This document shows, piece after piece, positions 1-5,097 of a stretch of 5,171 bases of DNA. Within the stretch, counting starts at the first letter, position 1. The number at the start of each line of letters is the position of its first letter. The notes under the pieces are model-generated. The model searched no databases. It was not told where the DNA came from and saw nothing but the letters and a program-made list of their open reading frames with translations. Source of the DNA: an uncultured Selenomonadales bacterium. GTDB taxonomy: Bacteria; Bacillota; Negativicutes; Selenomonadales; Selenomonadaceae. The stretch covers positions 1-5,171 of the forward strand of contig CAMZDU010000112.1 of the NCBI GenBank assembly GCA_947305445.1. The letters are read 5' to 3'. A program made the position numbers and the translations under genes.

Positions 1-1769
1 CCTGCACGACCCGCCGCCTGCGTTATCAGCTCGAAACAGGTCTCCGCCGCACGAAAATTTGAGAAACTTAACGCCGCGTCGGCATTAAGCACGCCTACTG
101 CCGTCACGCCGCCGATGTCGTGACCTTTGGCGACCATCTGTGTGCCAAAGAGAATGTCATATTCGTGCGCGGCGAAGGCGTCCAAAATTTTTTGATGACC
201 GAATTTTCCAGCGGTGGAGTCGCGATCCATGCGAATAACTTTTGCGTTCGGCAAGGCAGTTTTCAACGCCCGCTCCAACTTTTCGGTGCCGGTGCCGAGA
301 AATTTTATGTGGCGACTGCCGCATTCCGGACAAGTCGTCGGCGGCTCAAGTTCAATTTCGCAGTGATGACAGCGCAATTTTCCGTCCGCGTGATAAGTCA
401 TCGGCAAGCCGCAATCGGGGCATTTGCTGACCGCGCCGCACGCTCGACACATCACAACAGTCGACCAGCCGCGTCGATTCAAAAGCAGTATCGCCTGTTG
501 ACCGTCCGCCAAAGTTTTTTTCAACAGCTCGACCAGCGCACGGCTCAGCACCGACTTGTTGCCGGAGCGCAATTCGCCGCACATGTCGACGCACTCCACT
601 TCGGGCAACGGGTTATTCAAAACTCGGCGCGGCATTTTCAGTAAGGTAAGCTCGCCGCATTGAGCGCGATAAAAATTTTCCATACTCGGAGTAGCCGAAC
701 CGAAAACAACGGTCGCCTCGTGGAATTTGGCAAACTCTTCGGCGACAACGCGGGCATGATAGCGCGGCGAAGAATTGGTTTGTTTATAGGAAGTGTCCTG
801 CTCCTCGTCGACGACAATCAGTCCGACATTCGTGACGGGCGTAAACAGTGCCGAACGCGCTCCGATGACGATGCCGACTTCGCCGAGACGAATTTTGTCG
901 AAAGCGTCACTGCGCTCCGCCAAACTAAGCCGACTGTGAATGACGGCCACGTCGGCAAAGTGAGCCTTGAAGCTTGCGACCGCCTGACCCGTCAGCGCAA
1001 TTTCCGGCACCAAAATTATCACGCGCCGACCGAGATTGCGGGTTATCCTCGCCAGTTCGATATATACTTGCGTCTTGCCGGAGCCGGTCACGCCGTGGAG
1101 CAGGAAGCCGTGAAATTTTCGTGCCGACAAAAATTTTTCTGCGGCCGCAATCGCCGCAACTTGCTCGTCCGTCAGCTCGAAAGTTTTAGGCACGGGCTTT
1201 ATCTGCGCATAACTGTCACGCAGGACGCGCCGTTGCTCCGCCGCAATCAGTCCCGCGTCGATTAAACTTTTCGCGGCCGCCGAAGAAATTTTGTGCTCTT
1301 TAAGTTCGGCGGTGGGAAGTTCGCCGCGCTCTTTAAGCAGTCGCAAAAGTTTCAGCTGTACTGTTGCCCGCGAAAAATTTTCTGTGTCGAAGGTGCCGAC
1401 GAGTTTTAAGACGCGCTCAAATTTTGCGACGATTTTTTTTCCGCTCCGTCCCGGCATAAAAAGTCCCATCGTCTGCGACAGCGGGCACATGTAAAATTCC
1501 GACAGCCACCGTGCCGCGCTAATCATCTCCTGCGTGAACCACGGCTCGTCGTCGATAACGGCCGTGATGTTTTTTAGTATGAAGTCAAACTTTGTCGCGT
1601 CGTCGACCTCGTGCACGCTCATGACAAAACCGTCGACTTTTTGCGAGCCGAACGGAATTGACACGCGCCAGCCCGCCGACAAAAATTTCAAGCGTTCGGG
1701 CACGCGGTAAATAAAATTTTTATCGATACTGTTCGCCGTGACGTTCACGCAGACATCAGCGATTAGCAT
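1..1769 (-). CDS. priA: Primosomal protein N' (replication restart helicase PriA), 3' end cut off by window edge
   Basis: PriA is a 3'-to-5' DNA helicase that recognises stalled forks and loads the primosome to restart replication. The leftward frame is open for 589 codons from ATG 1769 to the window edge. Seen in order: an N-terminal 3'-DNA-binding domain ending near IPFGSQKVDGFV; a Walker A motif GVTGSGKT with the lysine at residue 232; a Walker B/DEAH-type motif DEEQ at 321-324 followed by DTSYKQ; motif III GSATPS at 357-362; eight zinc-ligand cysteines in four pairs (441/444, 450/453, 467/470, 480/483); GTQMVAKGHD at 542-551; and QAAGRA at 584-589 just before the edge. All of these match the family in spacing. 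Usual length is about 730-830 residues, so the C-terminal domain is missing here. The start has GGGAG about 8 bases upstream, inside the end of the preceding gene, and overlaps it by 7 bases (ATGCTAA), which suggests translational coupling. The fourth Walker B residue is Gln rather than the usual His. Confidence 0.97.
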   Translation of the reverse strand, partial: MLIADVCVNVTANSIDKNFIYRVPERLKFLSAGWRVSIPFGSQKVDGFVMSVHEVDDATKFDFILKNITAVIDDEPWFTQEMISAARWLSEFYMCPLSQTMGLFMPGRSGKKIVAKFERVLKLVGTFDTENFSRATVQLKLLRLLKERGELPTAELKEHKISSAAAKSLIDAGLIAAEQRRVLRDSYAQIKPVPKTFELTDEQVAAIAAAEKFLSARKFHGFLLHGVTGSGKTQVYIELARITRNLGRRVIILVPEIALTGQAVASFKAHFADVAVIHSRLSLAERSDAFDKIRLGEVGIVIGARSALFTPVTNVGLIVVDEEQDTSYKQTNSSPRYHARVVAEEFAKFHEATVVFGSATPSMENFYRAQCGELTLLKMPRRVLNNPLPEVECVDMCGELRSGNKSVLSRALVELLKKTLADGQQAILLLNRRGWSTVVMCRACGAVSKCPDCGLPMTYHADGKLRCHHCEIELEPPTTCPECGSRHIKFLGTGTEKLERALKTALPNAKVIRMDRDSTAGKFGHQKILDAFAAHEYDILFGTQMVAKGHDIGGVTAVGVLNADAALSFSNFRAAETCFELITQAAGRA

Positions 1770-2137
1770 TGGTGTTGCTCCCGTTGAACGGATTGCAGGC
1801 GGGCAATTTCTTTTTTGTGCCGCTCCAGCGCGTAACCAATTCGGATATGCTCCTCTTCGGTGAAGTCGGGATTTTCATACGCCGCAGAAATTTTTTCCAA
1901 CCGTGAACGCACCTCGTTCAGCTCGTCGTCGAGAATGAATTTGTCGCCCAAAGCCAGCCCGTACACCGAAAGAATTTGCTCGCGTGTCGTGGTGTAGTAT
2001 GAATCTTCGCCGGAAAGTTCGCCGACCGCTTTTGCCAATTCCAAAACGATTGCCAGTGGTGGACGGCCTGCATTTATCGCGTCGGTAAGTTTTGTGCGAA
2101 GTTCTTGCGCCGCGCCGAAAAATTTTTTGTCAGCCAA
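1763..2137 (-). CDS. Small charged helical protein of unknown function, coupled to priA
   Basis: I do not recognise this protein. From the preferred TTG start at 2137 it has 124 residues. It has no signal peptide, no membrane helix and no cysteine cluster, only one Cys at the very C-terminus. It appears almost entirely helical. An N-terminal helix (ADKKFFGAAQELRTKL) is followed by a GRPPLAIVLELAKAVGEL helix, a SYYTTTREQILSVYG stretch, and a long charged C-terminal part (DELNEVRSRLEKI, then EEEHIRIGYALERHKKEIARLQ) that could form a coiled coil, so it is probably a cytoplasmic protein-protein interaction module. The stop overlaps the priA start by 7 bases, so the two are probably co-translated. 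A longer reading from GTG 2194 (143 residues) is open, but its site is weak (TGAG only) and its extra 19 residues lie across an inverted repeat. The TTG has AGGGAGG 8 bases upstream. The gene is well supported; the start is less certain. Confidence 0.75.
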   Translation of the reverse strand: MADKKFFGAAQELRTKLTDAINAGRPPLAIVLELAKAVGELSGEDSYYTTTREQILSVYGLALGDKFILDDELNEVRSRLEKISAAYENPDFTEEEHIRIGYALERHKKEIARLQSVQREQHQC

Positions 2138-2145
2138 ATTAATCG

Positions 2146-2152
2146 CCTCCCT
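2146..2152 (-). promoter_or_regulatory. Ribosome binding site AGGGAGG that favours the TTG start at 2137
   Basis: Read leftward, AGGGAGG is separated from TTG 2137 by 8 bases, an ideal spacing. The competing GTG at 2194 has nothing better than TGAG before it. This site lies inside the longer reading frame and is the main reason for choosing the shorter protein. Confidence 0.6.
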
Positions 2153-2158
2153 GTATTC

Positions 2159-2223
2159 AATTAGGAATTGTGATTCGGTTGCGATTGACGACACTACAAC
2201 TCAAAAAATTCTAATTCCTAATT
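2159..2223. repeat. 11-bp inverted repeat between the EamA gene and the unknown gene
   Basis: AATTAGGAATT at 2159-2169 and its exact reverse complement AATTCCTAATT at 2213-2223 flank a 43-base spacer. The right arm sits in a short run of repeated ATTC(C/T)TA-like units (2207-2224). The pair spans the 37-base gap and the putative N-terminal extension of the downstream gene. The AT-rich arms look like an intergenic repeat or a small recombination footprint rather than a terminator, since no GC stem or T-tract is present. Dispersion elsewhere in the genome cannot be seen from here. Confidence 0.5.
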
Positions 2224-2231
2224 CTTGCGCA

Positions 2232-2654
2232 TCATCGACGCAACGATAACATAATCACGCCCGCCATGCAAAGTGTCGCGCCGATAATTTTTTGCGCTGA
2301 AATTTGCTCGTGATAAAAAATTCCGCCGACGACAAGCATTGCCAACGCAATTAAAATGTTGACGATAAGCGCAGCCGTAGACAGCTCGCCGCCCGCACGG
2401 TAAATCATCACGAAGGCCGCTTCCACGCCCGTTATCGACAAACCCATAAGCACGCACGCCCAATTACTTCGCGCCGCTTCAATCGAAATTTTTTCGTGCG
2501 GCGTGAGCAAAAATAAAATCGCGCTTGCAATCAGTGCCGTCGCGTAGTTGACGACCAGCCCCATGAATGCGTTTTGCTTGGCGGCGATTGATTTGCTCGC
2601 CACGTGATAAAGAACATTCGCCAAGACCGCAACCGCTATCGGCAAATAAATCAT
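2232..2654 (-). CDS. Five-helix EamA/DMT-superfamily membrane protein (half-size transporter)
   Basis: This is a predicted inner-membrane protein of 140 residues. ATG 2654 is chosen because GGAGGGG (2660-2666) lies directly upstream; the 11 extra codons of the longer open frame include that ribosome site. Five hydrophobic segments can be read, at roughly residues 2-19, 30-50, 62-83, 92-112 and 119-137. Sequence such as VEAAFVMIYRAGGELS between helices 3 and 4, YHEQISAQKIIGATLC before helix 5, and a short basic tail SLRR are typical of single-domain EamA proteins of the drug/metabolite transporter superfamily. Full DMT transporters have ten helices in two such repeats, so this one would be expected to work as a dimer. 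The substrate cannot be told from sequence. It lies in a likely operon between a secreted protein gene and the unknown priA-linked gene, 37 bases before the longer start of the latter. The family call is confident; the function is open. Confidence 0.85.
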   Translation of the reverse strand: MIYLPIAVAVLANVLYHVASKSIAAKQNAFMGLVVNYATALIASAILFLLTPHEKISIEAARSNWACVLMGLSITGVEAAFVMIYRAGGELSTAALIVNILIALAMLVVGGIFYHEQISAQKIIGATLCMAGVIMLSLRR

Positions 2655-2687
2655 TTCGACCCCTCCAAAAAATAAAAGCACCTGCAA

Positions 2688-2766
2688 CGAACCTTCCGAG
2701 GCTCAAGCCCTTGCCTGCGGTTCGATTGCAAATGCCTTGACGTCATCCGGCGACGACGTCCGCAAT
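2688..2766. other. Two adjacent stem-loops in the gap upstream of the EamA gene
   Basis: The first stem-loop has outer arms CGAACC (2688-2693) and GGTTCG (2719-2724) and an inner AGGC (2699-2702) with GCCT (2713-2716). The second starts at the next base: ATTGC (2725-2729) with GCAAT (2762-2766), and inside it GACGTC at 2739-2744 with GACGTC at 2755-2760. Together they fill the space between the last codon of the secreted-protein fragment and the EamA ribosome site. They could be an mRNA processing or attenuation structure, or a dispersed intergenic repeat. A competing reading is a coding tail: the same stretch is open in the leftward frame to TGA 2703-2705 and would continue the broken gene upstream if one base were added in the A6 run at its end. 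Confidence 0.45.
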
Positions 2767-2779
2767 TTATCTTCTGAAA

Positions 2780-3022
2780 TTATTTTTTAACGACAGTGGT
2801 CATTTCGTAGAATATATCGTCAAGCGCGTTGTCGTTTTCGGGAGCAGTGTCCAACTCCGCCGGCAACCGCATCAGAATATCATCTTTGGGCGAAATGTAC
2901 GTTGTGTACGATTTAAGCTCGGCGTAGTAGCCCATTGCGTCGAGTAAGTCGCGCTCTTCGTCAGTCAGGACGATACGGCCGGCGGCGGACTCGTCGAGCA
3001 CATAACGCGAATAAGCGCGCAT
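2780..3022 (-). pseudogene. Shifted C-terminal part of the secreted protein gene
   Basis: This frame is one base out of register with the upstream signal-peptide protein and looks strongly coding (FDLTNIMRAYSRYVLDE, TDEERDLLDAMGYYAELKSY, then TTYISPKDDILMRLPAELD). The open frame begins at 3079, but residues before about 3040 (RRLRPRTT) look like an out-of-frame shadow. From its first internal ATG at 3022 it would be 80 residues, with no Shine-Dalgarno and no signal peptide. That is why I read it as the C-terminal continuation of the 3036-3725 gene rather than a gene of its own. A helix followed by a YTTYISPKDD-type strand would suit the end of a LolA/LppX-like lipid-binding fold, but that is inference. 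It ends VVKK then TAA at an A6 run. Alternatives are a separate short gene translated by coupling, or the product of +1 recoding at the upstream stop. Confidence 0.6.
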
Positions 3023-3035
3023 GATGTTTGTCAAA

Positions 3036-3725
3036 TCAAACGAGGAGGTAACCGTTGTCCTTGGCCTTAATCGCCGCAATCCACCTTTTGAAAATTTCGC
3101 GTTGGGAAGTCAGCGCGTCGCCGGAAAGTTTCGCAAAAGACGCCTCGCTGTTCTTCGACAAGATGTCGGCGATTTTGTTGCCGTCAAGTGTAACGTTCAT
3201 GATTCTTATGTCGGGCGTGTCGTTTAGGATTTCGACAGTCTTGACGGACTGCATTATCTCTTCGAGCATGGCCGGCTCATTCGACCGCCACAGAACTGCA
3301 ATACCCGACGGCAAACCGGGCAACAACATTTTGCTCCAGGTGCCGTTGCGTTTAACGTAAAGCGTCATCTCGTTGCCGACCTGCGAAATAAAAAACGGAA
3401 TGTCATTGTTCGTCGAATAATTCTTCTGCAAATTTGTATACGTCCAATTCAATTCGCCGCCCATGATGAACGTGCCGTCAGCGGTGATTCGCGCCTTCGA
3501 GTCAATGTCAAGGTGGAAACTGTTACCAATCAGCGTCAAGTCTTGGTCAACCATGCGCGTGCCCGTAATTTGTTCCATGTATGCTTCGCGAAAAGCCGCG
3601 ATGCCTTCGTTTTGCACAGCCGCGCTCGTTACGGAATTTCCGCCGAAAAATATCGTGCCGCTCACCGCCGCGATTGCCGCGATTTTTCCCAAGCGACAAA
3701 AATTTAATTTGTTAGTGAAATTCAT
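3036..3725 (-). CDS. Secreted protein of unknown function, N-terminal part (probably frameshifted)
   Basis: The gene encodes 229 residues from ATG 3725, chosen because GGAGG (3733-3737) lies 7 bases upstream and a promoter lies just beyond. The longer open frame to 3782 would run through that promoter. The first ~36 residues form a signal peptide: basic start with K/R, hydrophobic core IAAIAAVSGTIFF, and a likely cleavage near SVTSAA. There is no lipobox, so the product is probably soluble and exported. The mature part is rich in alternating strand-like segments (DGTFIMGGELNWTYT; EMTLYVKRNGTWSKMLLP; IRIMNVTLDGNKIADIL), resembling LolA/LppX-type proteins in style only; no family is firmly recognised. 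It ends abruptly at TGA 3036-3038 in the middle of an apparent helix. Coding-like sequence continues at once in the +1 frame, implying an intact protein of about 310-340 residues. It is first in the leftward operon that leads to priA. Confidence 0.75.
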   Translation of the reverse strand: MNFTNKLNFCRLGKIAAIAAVSGTIFFGGNSVTSAAVQNEGIAAFREAYMEQITGTRMVDQDLTLIGNSFHLDIDSKARITADGTFIMGGELNWTYTNLQKNYSTNNDIPFFISQVGNEMTLYVKRNGTWSKMLLPGLPSGIAVLWRSNEPAMLEEIMQSVKTVEILNDTPDIRIMNVTLDGNKIADILSKNSEASFAKLSGDALTSQREIFKRWIAAIKAKDNGYLLV

Positions 3726-3753
3726 TACGAAGCCTCCAAAAAAAATTTTTGTT

Positions 3754-3782
3754 ATAATAAAATTGCCGTTGCCCTTTGTCAA
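3754..3782 (-). promoter_or_regulatory. Sigma-A type promoter for the leftward operon
   Basis: Read leftward, a perfect -35 TTGACA (3777-3782) is followed after exactly 17 bases by -10 TATTAT (3754-3759), one mismatch from consensus. Transcription would start near 3746, about 20 bases before the ATG at 3725, leaving a very short leader that carries GGAGG. No other promoter this good is apparent upstream of the leftward genes, so it probably serves the whole set through priA. Confidence 0.8.
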
Positions 3783-3793
3783 GTTGAAAGTGC

Positions 3794-3811
3794 CGCCAAA
3801 AAGTTTTGGCG
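3794..3811. promoter_or_regulatory. Perfect palindrome, candidate operator in the divergent promoter region
   Basis: CGCCAAAA (3794-3801) and TTTTGGCG (3804-3811) form an exact 8+8 inverted repeat around a 2-base centre. It starts 11 bases upstream of the -35 of the leftward promoter, centred near -57. That is a classic position for a dimeric activator, or for a repressor shared with the rightward side. With no T-tract after it on either strand and a 2-base loop, it is a poor terminator. The cognate regulator is not in this window. Confidence 0.5.
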
Positions 3812-3992
3812 AATGATGAAATCAAGTTGACCAGCTAAAAAGATTCCGTAACGAAATTCTCAGAATAAGCTTACCGGTTAAATTATTTTTACAATCCGCC
3901 CTTCCATGGCCGATGTGTTGTGTCACTTGACTTTAGCGGCGATTTGCATTACCCTTGAAAAAATTTTACCAAGCTGAGGATTGATAATACGC
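3812..3992 (+). promoter_or_regulatory. Upstream region of folE2; only a weak promoter candidate seen
   Basis: No gene is visible in this 180-base stretch. The best rightward promoter guess is TTGACT (3927-3932) followed after 17 bases by TACCCT (3950-3955). The -35 is good but the -10 is poor, so an activator or another sigma factor may be involved. A TACAAT at 3890-3895 would be a good -10 but lacks a matching -35. The ribosome site GAGGA (3976-3980) is 12 bases from ATG 3993, which is longer than ideal. I looked for a Zur-like AT-rich palindrome and for tetrahydrofolate or preQ1 riboswitch features and found none convincing. Confidence 0.35.
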
Positions 3993-4850
3993 ATGATCGA
4001 CATACAGAACCAATCGGACGGACGCGGCATAAAAATACAACGGACAGGCGTCACGCGAGTACACCTGCCATTTTTTATTGCCGACGGCGACAACGTTCAA
4101 CAGGTCGCGGCGCAAATCCGATTCACCGTCGCGCTTGCAGAAAATCTTCGCGGCACGCACATGAGCCGCTTGACGGAAATTTTGACGGATTGGACTGCGC
4201 GGCCGATAAAAATCTCCGACACGGAAAAAATTTTGCTTGACGCGCTGGAAAAACTCTCGACGGACTTCGCGGCGATAACGATTGCCTTTAAGTTCTTCGT
4301 GAAAAAATTTTCTCCGATATCGAACAAACCCTCGCTCAATGCCGTCGACTGCGAATTCATCGGCGAACTTAAGCTCGGCAGTCGAATGAACTTTGTGTTG
4401 GGGCTTGGCGTGCCGTTTACATCGCTTTGTCCGTGTAGCAAGGAAATTTCGGACTTCGGCGCACACAATCAACGCTCCGTCTGCCGCGTGAAGTTGACCT
4501 TCGCCGACGCGGACAAACTCGACGACGTGAGGATTGAAAATTTTGTTCGGCTGATTGAGACCCAAGGCTCGGCTGAAATTTTCCCGCTCCTCAAGCGCGA
4601 AGACGAGAAATTTGTCACTGAGGCCGCCTACCGCAATCCGAAATTCGCCGAAGACATTTTGCGCGACGTGGTGATTGCTCTGCGGCGCGTGGAGAATTTG
4701 TCGGCGTTCGCGGTCGAGTGCGAGAACTTTGAATCGATTCACAATCACAACGCCTTCGCCGCGCATGAGGAAGAAAAATTTTTATCCAAAAATGGCGAGA
4801 ATCTCCCCGACTCTTTTAGGCGGGAGATGAATCGCCAATTGACTTTGTAA
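3993..4850 (+). CDS. folE2: GTP cyclohydrolase FolE2 (type IB)
   Basis: FolE2 converts GTP to 7,8-dihydroneopterin triphosphate in the cytoplasm, the first step of tetrahydrofolate synthesis and the entry to queuosine precursors. The protein has 285 residues from ATG 3993, within the usual family size of about 260-300. Visible family marks are the N-terminal DIQNQSDGRGIKIQRTGV, GTHMSR near residues 54-59, the metal and catalytic block SLCPCSKEIS (cysteines 146 and 148), GAHNQRS with His158, the acidic KREDEKFVTE segment near 201-210, and ESIHNHNAFA with histidines 250 and 252. These match the Cys, His, Glu and His residues used for metal binding and catalysis in characterised FolE2 proteins. 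An in-frame TTG at 3981 directly abuts the GAGGA site, so ATG 3993 is preferred. The gene stands alone, divergent from the priA operon, with no other folate gene in view. Unlike FolE, the family can work with metals other than zinc, so it often supports folate synthesis when zinc is scarce. Confidence 0.96.
   Translation: MIDIQNQSDGRGIKIQRTGVTRVHLPFFIADGDNVQQVAAQIRFTVALAENLRGTHMSRLTEILTDWTARPIKISDTEKILLDALEKLSTDFAAITIAFKFFVKKFSPISNKPSLNAVDCEFIGELKLGSRMNFVLGLGVPFTSLCPCSKEISDFGAHNQRSVCRVKLTFADADKLDDVRIENFVRLIETQGSAEIFPLLKREDEKFVTEAAYRNPKFAEDILRDVVIALRRVENLSAFAVECENFESIHNHNAFAAHEEEKFLSKNGENLPDSFRREMNRQLTL
4793..4837. other. Nested inverted repeat at the 3' end of the folE2 coding region
   Basis: TGGCGA (4793-4798) pairs with TCGCCA (4832-4837), and ATCTCCC (4801-4807) pairs with GGGAGAT (4822-4828), leaving a 14-base loop and a 2/3-base internal bulge. 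Read on the minus strand the outer arm is followed by ATTTTTGG, so it would suit a leftward intrinsic terminator stopping transcription that enters from the right. In the folE2 mRNA it could protect the 3' end. It lies within the last 20 codons of folE2, which is unusual for a terminator. Confidence 0.45.
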
Positions 4851-4882
4851 ACTCAAAAAGATATAAAACGTTTGTACACAAA

Positions 4883-4911
4883 AGCCCGCCACGAAATTTC
4901 TGCGACGGGCT
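4883..4911. terminator. Weak hairpin after folE2
   Basis: AGCCCG (4883-4888) pairs with CGGGCT (4906-4911), starting 32 bases after the folE2 stop; the middle contains the small palindrome GAAATTTC. On the plus strand it is followed by TAAATT rather than a T-run, so termination there would be weak. On the minus strand it is followed by TTTTG, so it may act leftward or in both directions. Confidence 0.45.
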
Positions 4912-4966
4912 AAATTAACTCGTTGTACTGATACAAAATATCCAATCAACACAGCACGTAATCTGA

Positions 4967-4986
4967 GGCCGCCATGGATGGCGGCC
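4967..4986. other. Perfect GC-rich hairpin
   Basis: GGCCGCC (4967-4973) and GGCGGCC (4980-4986) form a 7-bp stem with the 6-base loop ATGGAT. No T-tract follows, so it is not a terminator on its own. It is the first element of the hairpin series downstream of folE2. Confidence 0.6.
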
Positions 4987-4990
4987 GTCC

Positions 4991-5024
4991 GCGTCGCGCA
5001 GAAACAGGATGTTTCACGCGACGC
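4991..5024. other. Long two-part hairpin
   Basis: GCGTCGCG (4991-4998) pairs with CGCGACGC (5017-5024), and inside it GAAAC (5001-5005) pairs with GTTTC (5011-5015) around the loop AGGAT, with a small CA/A internal loop. Thirteen paired bases of this quality will fold in RNA. It sits 4 bases after the previous hairpin and 47 bases before the terminator stem, so the three may form one structured 3' element or a dispersed REP-like repeat. Confidence 0.6.
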
Positions 5025-5071
5025 ACGAGCGGCTACGGGTAGTCTTATCGTTACGGTTACGAGCGAGCAAC

Positions 5072-5097
5072 GCCCCTGCGAGGGGCCTTTTCTTTTT
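5072..5097 (+). terminator. Rho-independent terminator, rightward
   Basis: GCCCCT (5072-5077), loop GCG, then AGGGGC (5081-5086), followed by CTTTTCTTTTT. A GC-rich stem with a T-rich tail is a textbook intrinsic terminator on the plus strand. The only plus-strand gene before it in the window is folE2, so the folE2 transcript may carry a 3' region of up to about 240 bases with several hairpins, unless a separate small RNA starts in between. Confidence 0.85.

Noticed and set aside
120..1494. Several rightward open frames, including ones of 174 and 201 codons, across the priA region
   Set aside because: They are antisense to a priA frame with every expected motif, have Arg/His/Gln-rich composition and no domain, and lack good ribosome sites.
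2218..2706. Other leftward frames overlapping the EamA gene (81 and 75 codons)
   Set aside because: They overlap the well-supported membrane protein in other phases and have no ribosome site or hydrophobic pattern.
2688..2766. A possible tRNA, suggested by GGTTCGATT in this gap
   Set aside because: No acceptor stem, anticodon arm or correct T-arm spacing can be built; the bases pair instead as two simple stem-loops.
3463..3816. A 117-codon rightward open frame opposite the secreted protein gene
   Set aside because: It is antisense to the signal peptide and promoter of a gene with clear start signals and has no ribosome site of its own.
3812..3992. A folate or preQ1 riboswitch, or a Zur box, upstream of folE2
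   Set aside because: No matching conserved core, pseudoknot pattern or AT-rich palindrome could be found by eye.
3966..4766. A 266-codon leftward open frame opposite folE2
   Set aside because: folE2 on the plus strand carries all family motifs; the antisense product is rich in Arg, His and Phe with no recognisable domain, and looks like a codon-bias shadow.
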